Of a stretch of 64,000 nucleotides of DNA, positions 35,157 through 46,317 are shown piece by piece; the first letter of the stretch is position 1; the number at the start of each line of letters is the position of its first letter. Where the stretch lies: assembly GCF_000143415.4 (NCBI RefSeq), contig NW_003314274.1:2325663-2389662 (forward strand). The letters run 5' to 3'. The notes beneath the pieces are model-generated. The model did not search any database and was not told where the DNA came from. It saw only the letters and a program-made list of their open reading frames with translations. A program made the position numbers and the translations under genes. Origin of the DNA: Selaginella moellendorffii. Lineage: Eukaryota; Streptophyta; Lycopodiopsida; Selaginellales; Selaginellaceae.

Positions 35157-38100
35157 TCAAATGTACTTCATTCCAGCGATCCTAATCCGGCGCGAGATCA
35201 TGAACTGGAGGAGCGCGTAGATCACGCCCAGCAGCGCCAGCCCCCGGATGCTGCCCACGTCAGCCGCCACGATAGCGGGCGCGTTGAGCGGACTCGTCAC
35301 CAGCAGCGCCATGTCCGACGCCCGCGCCTGGTTCCACAGGAAGAGATTGAACACCGCGTGGCTGGGGATCACCATCGCCAGCAGCACCGTGTTCTTGGCC
35401 GCGTAGATCACCCCCGCCCCGCCCATCTCCATCCCCCACGACGAGCTCTCGTGCCCGTGCCACACCTCGCCCCACACCTTGATCGCCGAGGAGATGGCGA
35501 GGTAGATCGACACCGCGGCGCACAGCGGGAGGTAGCGCTGCCGATCGCCGAATCCGGTGACCAGATTGGTGTCCTGGTTGAGCAGCAGGAGGATCGGCGC
35601 CAGGAACAGCACCGCTCGATCGGATCCGCCGGTGAGGTGCCGGTTGAGGACGATGCACAGGAGGAAGCTCCCGATGGTGGCGATGTTCCCCACGGCTGGC
35701 ATCCACGCCCCCTCCGCCGAGAGCTTCTTCACAGTGAGAGGGCTCATGTGAGAAGCTCGCTGCTGCTGTAAAAGCCGGTGCTTTGGCACGAATCCAGCTC
35801 CTCCTCCTCCTCCGGTGTGGACTCCTCCCTTTTCTCGGAGGATCGAAGCGAGCTGGAGCTTGATCACCAGCGCGATGAGCATGAAGATTGCGGCGTAGAG
35901 ACCCAGCAGCGAGCTGCGTGCTCCTCGGAGAGCCAGTATCGAGACGAGCTTCTCGTCGCCATCGCCACCTGTTTGATCCCATCCCCCCCGGAGCTGGCCT
36001 TCGAGGAGATACATGACCGGAAGCAGCGAGACGAGGAGTCCAAACAGCCACGGCACGAAGCGGGGGCTGGAGGCCGATGGTAGCAGCACGAAGACGAGGA
36101 AGAGCGAGGCCGACACCATCGCCACCAGCAGGAGGACGCCGATGATCACGAGCTCAGGGAAGTAGCGCGCCGCGATGTAGATCCCCAGGTTGGCACCCAC
36201 GCCGATCGCGTAGAAGAAGCGAAGTGTGACGAAGTGCTGGACCGGGAGAGCCGAGGACAGCGCCGCCAGGGTCGTGATCGCCGTCGCGAGGAGGAGCCAT
36301 GTCGACCAAGTCGGCACTGCTGCTATTCCGCCATAGATCGCCTCGTCGTCGGAATAGTCGATCTCCCTCACGTAAAACGTTCGCCTCGAGAAGGACCACG
36401 GGAGAGGCGGCTGCAAGAGCATGAACAGCAGGCCGGTTGCCAGGACCAGGACGAGTGATCTTCTCGCTGCCTGCAGCGTAAAAATGTGATTCTTAGAGAA
36501 GAGAAGCTGTGAAAACAGAGTTTTGAAAAGTACCTGCAAGTGGTTGAAATGCTGGACTACGATCGGGGCGCTGGCAAAACCCGCCAAGAGTATCATGGAA
36601 CCGAGAATAACACTGTCCGAGGGACGTCGACCGAAAGACCACTCGAGAGCCTCGATGATTGTCGACTGGCACCAGAATACAGCCGCGAGAATAACGACTG
36701 CGTGAGCGAATCCTTGCCATGGTTTCATCCGACTTCCAGTTTTTCCTTTTTGTCTGTGAAGGAAAGAGCGAAAACTTTAGCTTTCTACCTCCAACGAACA
36801 AACTTCTCCCTCGAAAGAACAAACTTACTTGTAGAGAAGAACGGGTGGCGAGACGGCCAGAAGCAACACCACCGAGGACCACAGCACAGTTCTGGAAGAT
36901 AACAGCAGCATCCCAAGCTTGGAAGCGTAGAGGCAATAGATCACCCAAGCTCCGAGAGATGTGACAAAATTGTTAGCAGCCAATCTTCGAGTGACTAGCA
37001 ATCCAAAGGTGGTGGAGAGCACCACCGCATAGCTTGGATAAATAACGTCGTCCGTGTAGCCATAGTAGATCCCGGGATAGTTGTAGAGCTTGTTCTCGAG
37101 GTTGCAAACCAGTGCGGCATGCCCGATCAAAGAAATGTCGGTGAGGTAGCGAGCCTTGCCGGGAAGAGTGCTCAGCCCTGGAACTCCCAAGGCAATGCTC
37201 GCGCTGGCAATGAGAAGCTTGCAAATCGACTTGATTTCGCTTCCTCCAACCCAGATGCTCAGTGACCAGTAGTTGTGGAACACAAACCAGGTGACTGAAA
37301 CGCTTGCCGAAACCGCGAAGAGAAAATACGATCCAAGGTTTCTGGACGCGAGGTAGTGGCCCAGGAACGCGGCGGAGATGATCGGAGCTGGGAGAAACTG
37401 CAGCAAAAATCTTTGAGCACCCAAGAAACGATTTTCCCGAGAGCTGGAGCTCTAGAAGCACGAACCTTGAGTGGCATGCCAAGGACGAGCGAGGACGAGA
37501 GCGCGGCGACGAGGAGGAGAGCGGTGAGAGGAGTGTTTCCAACGCGGCCGAGGAGGAACAATCCAACAGCGGCAGCTCCTCCCAAGAGGCCGAGCGTGAC
37601 GAGCAGATAGTTGAAAGGTGGCGGGATCTGGATGTACTGGTGGAACGCGAAGAACACCACCCGGACCTCGAGGCTGAGGATCACCGCCACCAGAGCGATC
37701 GCGCCATTGACGAGGCGAAAGTGGTCGAGTTGCCTGTGATCTTTGGCCAGCCACCACAGAGCTCCTTTCGTGGATGCGTAGAGCTGGAAGAGCAAAGGCA
37801 CGAAGAAGAGGAGGACGAGCTCGGCGATGGCGTTGGCGGATCCAAGCCGCCGGTGGTGGATCCCGAGATGGAGCGCCAGTGGGAGAAACAGTAGCATCAA
37901 AGTGTGGAGACATCCTTCCAGAGGCCCGATGAGTAGGGACCCTTCGGGGATCTGTCCGCCATAGCTCTTCTCGGGTTTGGACTTAAACGAGGACGTCCTA
38001 GGCAGCGAGAAGAGCCAGTAGAGGACGAACTGGACGGCCATGAGATAGAACGCGGCGTGCTCCACCCCCGCCGCCGCCACAATTCCCCACGTCTGGCAAG

Positions 38101-38557
38101 CGCCGGCGACGATCGGCGTGGTCGCGAAGAGCAATCTCTCCAGCGCGATCACCACCGAGGGATTCTCGAGCTGCAGCCAGCGGAATTGGAGCGATGCCCA
38201 GACGCCAATGAGAAAGATGAGCTCCATGAGCACGAGCAGTCCCAATCCCTGGAGAGCCCAGCTGGAGCTGGAGAGGTTGATCCCTGTGACGAAAAACGCG
38301 ATCCCGGCCGCGAACAGCGATCCCCAGACCCCGAAGAAGGCCGCGCGCTTGAGGAGGAGAGAATCTAGAATGTAGGAGATCATGAGTCCTACCGTGAGCG
38401 TGGCCGACACCGGCTTGCCGCCCATCCCGAGCATCAGAGCGGCGCACGGTGCCAGCGCCATGCCCATCCTCGCATTGTGCTTGAAGCCCGTGGATCGGAG
38501 CTCGTCCACGGGCGGGCGCCTCGACGCCGCCATCCCTGTTCTTGAGGAAGAGCTCAT
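35157..38557 (-). CDS. NEF1: NO EXINE FORMATION 1 (NEF1)-like multipass membrane protein
   Basis: Four exons on the minus strand: 37466-38557, 36829-37397, 36534-36753, 35157-36470, giving 1064 residues. The product matches Arabidopsis AT5G13390 along its length: near the start ALAPCAALMLGMGG, then FRWLQLENPSVVIALERL, FNYLLVTLGLLGGAA, KMKPWQGFAHAVV (here RMKPWQGFAHAVV), EGAWMPAVGN and ILLLLNQDTNLVTGFGD. Twenty or more hydrophobic segments span the protein. In Arabidopsis NEF1 is needed for primexine and sporopollenin deposition on pollen and for plastid lipid content; a spore-wall role is likely in a spore-bearing plant, by inference. The start is placed at MSSSSRTGMAAS after a telo-box; MAASRR is an alternative. 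The upstream frame remains open but has no family similarity. Head to head with the rhomboid gene. Confidence 0.95.
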
Positions 38558-38594
38558 AAACCCTAAATTCTGGCGAGATGCCCTAGGCGCGCGG
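38558..38594. promoter_or_regulatory. 37-bp spacer between divergent NEF1 and rhomboid start codons
   Basis: Contains AAACCCTAAA (telo-box) directly beside the NEF1 start. Too short for two separate promoters, so 5' untranslated regions must overlap or one of the starts lies further in. Confidence 0.6.
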
Positions 38595-39512
38595 ATGACG
38601 ATGGCGATGACGATTCTAGCCCTCAGAGCGCCGGCGCAGGCGTTGTCGATCGCTCCTCGATCGAGTAGGCTGCTGCTACTGAATCGCGGGATGGCGCTTC
38701 GCGGCGATCGCTCCTCCTTGCGTGCCCGGGCGTCGAAATATTCCAATCTGGAGCTCGAGGAGAAGGGGGAGAAGCGCAGGAAGCCAGGGAATGCTCTCTA
38801 CCTCCTCCTCCTCGCAAATCTCGGCGTCTACGCGCTGGATCACTGGCTGGAGGTGAGTTGCGCGCTCGCGATTCCGGGATTTCCATGGCATTGCTCTTGA
38901 TGGATCTAGGTACCAGGTATGAAGCTGCTCTACCTCTATCACAATTCCCCGCGCTGGTACCAATTCATCACCGCGACCTTCTGCCATGGAAACTGGGGCC
39001 ACATTTCCAGCAATCTCTTCTTCCTCTACATGTTTGGCAAGCTCGTGGAGGAAGAAGAGGGGGGATTTGGGCTGTGGGCGTCTTACATTGTGACCGGGGT
39101 TGGAGCAAATCTTCTCTCCTGGCTGCTCCTCCCTGGAAACGTTGTGTCGATCGGAGCCTCTGGAGCGGTGTTTGGATTGTTCGCGATCAGCGTTCTTGTC
39201 AAGGTTGGTTTTCTCTCCGGGACAATTGTTTCAAGATTTTTTATCTTTCACTCTTTCCATAGCTGAGCTGGGATTGGAGAAAGCTGCTCGAGGTGTTGGT
39301 GTTGGGACAATTTGTTGTGAACAAGGTAAGAACATAACTCCATTTGCGCTGACAAGAGAATTCGAGTTCCTGGGAAAAAGGTGGTGGAAGAGACTCAAAT
39401 GCTGCAAGCTGCGTCGAGTGTGAATCACGTAGCACACTGCGCTGGAGCAATGGTTGGCGTGCTGCTCATCTGGGCTCTAAGCAAAATTCCAGCTCAAAAA
39501 CACGACCATTGA
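38595..39512 (+). CDS. Rhomboid-like intramembrane serine protease, organelle-targeted
   Basis: Four exons: 38595-38852, 38910-39203, 39263-39325, 39381-39512; 248 residues. The first 55 residues are basic and hydroxylated, like an organelle transit peptide. The rhomboid fold follows with YQFITATFCHGNWGHISSNLFF (shown in part: HGNWGHISSN), the catalytic serine in GASGAVFG (Ser about residue 170) and the catalytic histidine in NHVAHCAG (His about 224), so both catalytic residues are present. It resembles the plant chloroplast or mitochondrial rhomboid-like group with the WYQFVTSVFCHGNW signature. Rhomboids cut single-pass membrane proteins within the membrane; the substrate here is not deducible. 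Exon 4 uses an AAAAAG acceptor without a pyrimidine tract, slightly weak. Confidence 0.88.
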
Positions 39513-39999
39513 TCTATTTTTTGTATGTTCACATCCAACGGCTCTGCTTCTTTTAGTTTACACCATTAAAGACCATTTTTACGTATAAAGTTGATAATTT
39601 AGTGAAAATGGAGGGCGGAGCGGTATGCAATTTGGTTGATTGTCCATTTGGTTTTCAACATTAACAACTTGCTTGAATGCATGGGATGAATGGGTTTATG
39701 GCCCATGAATAGCACATAGCATCGATTATTGCTATGGGCATGATGCCCCATCTGGGGCATAAGGATTGGATATTCATAAAATATTTTATACTTCTGTTTT
39801 TTTCACACTCATATTACATGTGGACTAATAGCAGCCAGACACGTGGTATGAGTGAAATCTACTGTTGTAATATCCACCCTCACAGTCAGAGAGATTTTTA
39901 GTGCGCCTGAATGGCTGAGTCAAATCAATTACTTCAGGCGTCTTCTTCGTTTGCAATTTCTTGGAAAATTTACACTGTGGCGTTTGTTTTCGATTCCAG
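39513..39999. other. Intergenic region
   Basis: 3' flank of the rhomboid gene, no gene seen. A 32-bp word at about 39579-39611 (containing AGTTGATAATTTAGTGAAA) recurs at about 46001-46033. Confidence 0.6.
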
Positions 40000-41462
40000 A
40001 CTTACAATCAAATGAAAAATCTTGTGGAACAGAAATACGGACTTCATCTAGATGCCATACATCTTCCTGGACAGACTTTAGAACAAGGGGTGGATATTCT
40101 GGAGATTATGCGTAACATTCACATCTTTGTAGCTTGCTACACTTACAACCTCAACACTCAGGTGCATTATACAACATTCACTGTGACTGTTTCTGTTGAT
40201 CATATGTGTAGATCTTTGTGGAAAAACCTTCAAATGCTCGGAGTCGGAAGCACTTGAACCGTCAACGTGAAACATGTTGCAAACTCGATACGTACACACG
40301 GCACGGGAATAATGAATGCCACAGTCAATTTCGCATATCAATATCTGGCTCAGAAATTTGTTGTCTTTTATCAGTTTCTGTTTGATGATCACATCAAATC
40401 TCGTTTGGTAAAGGAACATTTTGACGTTTTTTTTTCTTGACTAATGGTTTTAATAGGAACACAAGATGAGACCTGACTATGGCTACCCCATGGCGAGAGC
40501 TGAGAAGCTGAATAAAGACATAAAAAAACTGAGTTTTCTTGATCAATTTCGCTCTCTAATATCTGAAATGGGGAATTCTCTCGGCTTTGTTAGAATGGTG
40601 CGTCTCGGAGGTCTGCATTACTGCACTACAGCATGCGGGTATGTGATTTTGAAGTTATAAAACCAACTTATGTATATCAAAACCTCTTCCGGGTTTTTGT
40701 AGTTCTATACCGGATCAAAACATCAAACAGAATTTTGAGGAGGCAGCCAGGAGCCTTCATTTGCCTTCTTTAGCAGTTCAGGCCGGGCAGCTACTAGAAA
40801 ACGCTTTGAACAGCCAAAAGCTATCCGTTGACGAGAGTAGCTATTTCGCCATCCTCACAAATGTTTTTTATCAGGTTGTTTTCATTCTCACAAAGTTTGA
40901 CAATGGTACTATTAAGTTTTCATCGGCTCCGCAGGAACTTCAGAGTAACGGCTATGTACACCTGAAGGATTTCTTCTTGATGGTTCCTGCTTTGACGATA
41001 AATGCAGCAGACGCAATGCATCAGTCGAAAGAAAAGCTTCATAAGCGCGGGCGAGATGCTGTTAACGCCATGTCTACAGACGACGGTTTTGCTCTTGGAA
41101 TCGCCTACATTCTCAAGGTTCATAACGTTGTTGATTGTAAGACTCACTTATGACTTGCTGCTTGTGTTAAGCAGGTGCTTGATCAGGACAAACAGTTCAA
41201 TTCGTTGCATTGGTTTCAATCTGCGAGAGTTCATTTTCTGGCCGAGCGAACTCGTCTTCAGAATGGGTTGGATATGGACAGCATTGGAAGCGGGATGAAC
41301 GGTTTGCAAGTTTGGAGTCAGAAGCTGGCTTCGCTTTCCAAAGAAGAAGCTCAGAATATGCAAACGGTTTGTGAACAAATCTGTGAAATTCACTAACCGT
41401 TTTGTTTTCAGGCCATGAAGAGGCTAACAAGTATCTTAATGGAGATCGAAGGCACAGTTTAA
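40000..41462 (+). pseudogene. WASHC4: WASHC4 (SWIP, WASH-complex subunit 7), 3' part, frameshifted
   Basis: Exons can be read at 40000-40161, 40212-40407, 40457-40638, 40703-40874, 40935-41117, 41175-41366 and 41412-41462, ending in TAA. The deduced pieces match the C-terminal third of animal and protist WASHC4/[25 protein letters not shown], then in a shifted frame [17 protein letters not shown], then FVRMVRLGGLHY, STDDGFALGIAYILK and LDQDKQFNSLHWFQSARVHF. In exon two the frame must shift by one at about 40256-40260. No upstream exons for the remaining two thirds are visible before 40000. SWIP is a scaffold of the WASH complex, which activates Arp2/3 on endosomes. The fragment plus frameshift argue for a relic; a sequence error in an otherwise truncated copy is the alternative. 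Confidence 0.8.
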
Positions 41463-41841
41463 ATCTTCAACTCATTTTGCACAACTGAAAACAACTCTTT
41501 CTTTGGCACTGTAGATAATTGATGATGCTTCTATGGCTTCATGGGTGTGCTAGACTGATGTCTGTCATCACATGGGTGAAAACCAACTACACAATCGAAT
41601 ACTTTATTCAATTTGACTTGGACTTCACATTTTAAATCTCTTCGTATTTATGTACTTAATTCGTAGTCTTTTTAGAGCAATTATTTGTGGTTTGGTTTAT
41701 TGGTGTAAGAGTTTCAACATTGCCACGGTTTTCAAGTTGAAAAATGTGATCCACCAATTACCAAACTTGAAAGATTAATTTTCAAGATACGATTTTTTTA
41801 GCCTGGTATTTAAAAGTCATTAATGAGTGTCTGAAACTACA

Positions 41842-42345
41842 ATGGCAAAGATGGTTTCTTTTAGTGTGGTGATGGCCGTGGTGATGATCTTGTTCGGAGG
41901 AGTCCAACACACTCTTTCTCAGAGTGTAAGAATTCTTCAAAATGTCATAAGTTTCATTTTAAACTGTTTTTACAGACTTGCACCTATACCATCAAGATCA
42001 GAACAGGAACTACAGGCACGGATGAAAGGGTGGATCTCCGCTTGTTTTCTTCAGATGAATCTGTCTTGGATTTCTCTGATCTCGATGGTCCAGGGGATGA
42101 CTTTGAGAGTAACCAAGTCAATACCTTCACATTCACAGGGCGTGAATGTCATGTCATATGTGCTGCTAAGCTTACTCTCGCCCGCATTAGCATTGCTAAT
42201 GCAGGCATCTGGTCATTTGAGACAATAAGCGTCACCGTGAGTAATACTTCTCAAACCAAGTTTTTTGCCGCAGGGGAACCAATACGAGGTGGAACGAGTC
42301 GTGTCGTTGGCCCCTGTACCTGAATACTACTCAAACTGCGTGTAG
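41842..42345 (+). CDS. Small secreted PLAT/LH2-domain protein
   Basis: Three exons, 41842-41925, 41976-42236, 42274-42345; 138 residues. Residues 1-28 form a signal peptide (MAKMVSFSVVMAVVMILF). The rest is one PLAT/LH2 beta-sandwich, starting TCTYTIKIRTGTTGTDERVDLRL and ending in the family-typical VVSLAPVPEYYSNCV with a C-terminal Cys. This is the layout of plant PLAT-plain-stress proteins (PLAT1 of Arabidopsis), ER or secreted proteins linked to abiotic stress tolerance; the family's GWYCNYVEV segment is replaced by IWSFETISVT. The gene sits between two WASHC4 fragments. The signal peptide and domain are seen; stress function is family knowledge only. Confidence 0.82.
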
Positions 42346-42617
42346 CACTTCACGTGACAGGGTTGGATAACCAGAGTCACAAATAAGTTGCATAATAAGA
42401 AATTATATTTGTGTTTGTTATCACTTAAATCCTGCACTCTCTTGTCCATCAATTTCTTTCTTTACAAATATTAAGAATTGCAATATCAGTAGTACTAAGG
42501 TGCTCCGGGAGCCCGATTATGCAGCGGTTTGTGAATTTTTACAAATCAAACAGTTAAATTTGAAATTTGAACCTGGATCTGAGAAACTGCGGCTAGATTT
42601 GATTATTGGGGTCTTTG

Positions 42618-43200
42618 GGCAGTTTAAATCTTTGCTCCTTTTGCACAAGTGAAAACAGCTCTTTCTTTGGATTGATGATGCTTCTATAGGAAACAGAGAA
42701 ACAAGAAGAGATCTGATTGTGGCTACCCCGTGGCGGCTGAATTAACACATCAGAAAACTGGGCAGGCTTAGCGACGACGGATTCAATTTTTCCATCTCTA
42801 ATATGTGAAATGGGGAATTCTCTCGGCTTTGTCAGAATGGTGCATCTCGGAAGTCTGCATTACAGCATGCGGGTATGTGATTTTGAAGTTATATTACCAA
42901 CTTATGTATATCAAAACCTCTTCCTCGTTTTTGTAGTTTTATACCGGATCAAAACATCAGGCAGCCAGGAGCCTTCATTTGCGGGCAGTTACTGGACAAA
43001 GCTTTGAACAGCCAAAACCTATCCATTGCCGAGAGTAACTATTTCGCCATCCTCACAAATGTTTTTTATCAGGTTGTTTTCATTCTCACAAAGTTTGACA
43101 CTGGTACTATTAAGTTTTCATCGGTTCCGCAGGAACTTCAAAGTAACGGCAATGTACACCTGAAGGATTTCTTCTTGATGGTTGCTTGGTTGCGTTTCAG
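42618..43200 (+). pseudogene. Second, rearranged WASHC4 fragment
   Basis: 42618-42690 resembles the 3' flank of the first WASHC4 relic (41455-41530). 42690-42890 then resembles its exon at 40457-40638 (words GAATTCTCTCGGCTTTGT), and 42935-43185 its next two exons with the intron between. Exon pieces carry frameshifts and a lost acceptor. Homology stops at about 43185. A duplicated and shortened copy of the relic. Confidence 0.8.
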
Positions 43201-43757
43201 GCTCTGGTAACAACAGGTGAGCTTCAAACACCCACATTTGTGTTGAGTTACATGGCTGATCTTAGCATGCATTTTGCAGCCTACTGGAAAGGTTTTTATT
43301 GCTGCTATCAAATTGTGTTCTGTCTAGTCTGCTGTAGCGACAAAATCCCCGACAATGACCAGAGCACGGTAACATTCGCCATGAACAAAGTATATTGTGC
43401 GTTAATGGATGTTATTAAAATAGAAATTAAATTTTAGATTCAATTTTGTTTTCTGTAAAACTATGTTAATATCTTATAATTTGAAAGTTGACCTGTTTTT
43501 GGGAAACTTTCTTGGTTTCAGAAAAGCAATTTGGTAGCTAGCTCATATATGTCGGCAATGCGTTATCATCTCGTCTTCTTCATGCAATATAGTCCTCTCC
43601 AATCGTCGGTCGACATCCAGTTAATATATATAGATTCGTGATTTAATTTCGTCAATCATTTGCAACTACAACACTTCAAACCACATGCTAAACAAAATGT
43701 GAGATGCTCACCTGATCCGATCCGGATAAATGGAATCACGACCATCTTCACCAGCCT
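43201..43757. other. Intergenic region
   Basis: No gene seen; AT-rich right flank of the WASHC4 fragment. Confidence 0.5.
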
Positions 43758-44096
43758 TCAACTTCCCAAACCTGAGGTGCCTGTCCATAAACTCAACAAC
43801 TCTTCGTAATCATACTTGTCAAACATATCACATGTATATGGCCATACGTCACAGCTGCACCTGTTTAAAAATATAGCTTCAGGAATGCATTGCTTCGGGA
43901 AAGAAGATCTGTGTACTAGCTGGGCCGACGTTTTCCTGACCTGTTATTAAACAGTCGAAACTTCTGAACCTCGTTTACCGTACGCGTGGATCTTAACATA
44001 GCCACTCCCCCATTTCTTAAATAAACTGGAGCCTGTGAAATCTGAACTTCCAGAAATGAAGGGATTTAGGGCATACTCGCGTGCAAGGCCCATAAC
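43758..44096 (-). other. Two exon-like segments, unrecognised
   Basis: On the minus strand, 43947-44096 follows an ACAG acceptor and reads VMGLAREYALNPFISG... to a stop; 43758-43860 follows AAACAG and reads CSCDVWPYTCDMFDKYDYEE... to a stop. Both look protein-like but I do not recognise a family and cannot connect them to a start. They may be remains of one gene. Confidence 0.3.
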
Positions 44097-44304
44097 CTGT
44101 TGAGAGAAAAACGGAAATTGAGCTTTTGTGAATTGAACGAATTGTGAAATAAAGTCTGATGATGCCACATGGCATGCACCCATTGAGCCATGTGGCTGAG
44201 TTAATGTTGAACTTCAACAGGATTGCCTATCCCACTGTTGGTCGTGTCAGTTGTTTCAAATCATGTAATTATACACTGATAGTTAGTTTATGGGATGCAT
44301 AATT

Positions 44305-44600
44305 TTACACATGGTTTATGAACGAGAGCTGACGGCTTTGATCGGCCGTCGCCAAGGTGCCGGCCTTAGGGCGCCTCTTCCTCCGCCATAGCAGGGGACA
44401 ATCGGGTGCTGCAGATCGCCATCGCCGCTCAATGCCATCTCCGCCTCCACCATCGGATCTTTGCCTCCACCATTGGATCTTTGCCTCCACCACCCAACAC
44501 CGCCCAGAAGAAGCTTTGATCGCCATCGCCGCAGTGCCATCTCCGCCTCCGCCATCGGATCTTTGCCTCAACGCCGCGCAAAAGAAGGGTTGATCGCTCT
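44305..44600. repeat. Imperfect GC-rich tandem repeat
   Basis: About 20-bp units around CCTCCACCATYGGATCTTTG, occurring in tandem at 44441-44490 and again near 44540, within a GCCATCGCCG-rich stretch. Open frames over it on both strands are repeat by-products. Confidence 0.7.
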
Positions 44601-44982
44601 GCCACTCCCAATAGATAAGGCGGTTAACCATTTCCGTTAGCAATTTCGAGGATAATCCTTCTTGAAATCCCTAATTTCCTATGAAAACTATAAATGTTTA
44701 GGGTTTATCTTGTGCAGATTGCCACTCGAGATTATCCTCGATAATCGCTAACCTCGGTTGGTTATCCCTTCCAAGAAGTATTTTTGTTTGTCATATTCAA
44801 GGCTGGCCATGCCAAATCTGAACCGCATATGCCTTTTTTTAATCAGTGGTTAAACCGTTTACCTACTGTTTAACGTTTTGTCAAGGGATATTCCCAAACG
44901 GATTAAAAAAAGCAGCTAGGCCACTAAATGCATTGAAAACTGTAGTATGAACCGCGCGTTTGAAGCTCAAAGGGTTGATTGA
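44601..44982. other. Intergenic region
   Basis: Contains an inverted pair of GATAATCC/GGTTA-type words around 44640 and 44730 (GAGGATAATCC and GATTATCCTCG), possibly a small hairpin. No gene seen. Confidence 0.4.
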
Positions 44983-45524
44983 TCAAGCGTTGTTGTTTGT
45001 TCGCTCTAGTCGCAGCTGCAAGAATTTCCTGTAAAGTGCAGCCTGCTTGTACAGGGCACCCCCCTGTTGAAGGTGCTCCATCTCTGGATCCTCACAGAAG
45101 AGCACAGTCGCACTCTTGAACCTCGCCCACTGCACCGCCGAGGGGCCTCCTTTGAAGCTCCTCAGCTCGGGAATGAACCTCATCTTCAGCTCGTTCAACC
45201 GCCCTTCCTCCATCTGCAGCTGCTTCAGCAGCCTCCTGCTCGCCTCAACGCCCTCAGGAATCTTATACACCTCATGCATATCAACGGAAGAAGCGCTGCA
45301 GCAACATCCTCCCAAGCCTCTGCGTAAACCACCCAAAAGCTCAGCTCCTCGTCATCCGGATTCGCTTCCTGATCTGTTGTTGCAGCGCCAAGCACACTCT
45401 TCCAGATCTCATCGACCTGCGGCTTGGCCTCGCTCGAATCGGCAAGAAGCGTCTCCACTCGATCCTGCAACGAGAGCTTCCTGTACCTGCGCGTGAATCC
45501 TGCCGCTGCGACATGAGAATCCAT
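44983..45524 (-). pseudogene. Small unrecognised gene, apparently frameshifted
   Basis: From ATG at 45524, just after a telo-box AAACCCTAAA, the minus strand reads MDSHVAAAGFTRRYRKLSLQ and stays open to about 45290; protein-like sequence then continues in another frame (HEVYKIPEGVEASRRLLKQLQ, then LNELKMRFIPELRSF) to a stop at 44983. Joined, they would give about 180 residues, acidic-helical in the middle. No splice pair fits without losing good coding sequence, so a one-base change near 45285-45300 is the simplest reading; a sequencing error, or an intron ending at AAGCAG, are alternatives. No family recognised. The clean promoter motif suggests a recently working gene. Confidence 0.45.
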
Positions 45525-46317
45525 AAACCCTAAATTCTTTTGCACTACTCCTAAATGTGGATGGACTCCATATTTCAATAAAATTTGTATCTATGTAAGA
45601 TGTGGACATCCAGTTATCCGAAATCTTTGGATAAGTTTGTGGGGTAAATAACTAGCCAAATGCTAGTGAAAATGCAAGTCACTAGGGTAACTAAACCTCT
45701 GTTGGGTTGTTTTCACCAGAGTGTAGTTTCACTGAAAGAGGGCTGAGTAAAATAAAAATGATATATATGTTAATAATTTTCGGTTGACATGAGGGGCGAA
45801 AATGGCGGCTGGAGTACCAGTTGTCTTTGTACCCTGTTGAGAGTGGAGAGTGCTGTCGCTACTAACCACTTAGTGCCAAAAAAGTAAGGGAAACCTTGTA
45901 AAGAAAAATCAAACTGAGTCCCAGTGTGCTCTATTCTGCCTGGTATCTGGTTTATTGGATGTTGTCTGATAAGAGTTTAAAGATGACAAAGTGATAATTT
46001 ATACGTAAAAAGTTGATAATTTAGTGAAAATGGTGGTCCAACTTTATTTGACGCTTTTTAAAATCCTATACCTTTAATACACACATGATTTGACAAAGAA
46101 TTCAATCCGGTGTAGCAAGCAGTACAACCACATACCTCTACAAACCTGCTTGCCTGTTCCTCCTGTAGAGCTATCTTATAAAATTCTCGTCGCAGCAGTA
46201 GCATGGTAGCGAGAGTCTTCTCTCGTTATTCATTCCTCCCAGTACTACTAAAGCTTGGTTTTTCGATCGAGAGGAACTTCCGATCGAGCGTACCGCAATC
46301 CACCTGTGTGTGTGTGC
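45525..46317. other. Intergenic region
   Basis: No gene seen. Holds the second copy of the 32-bp word described at 39579, at about 46001-46033. Confidence 0.6.

Noticed and set aside
35139-36051. Long frames on both strands over NEF1 exon 4
   Set aside because: Shadow frames; the NEF1 reading is supported by strong family similarity.
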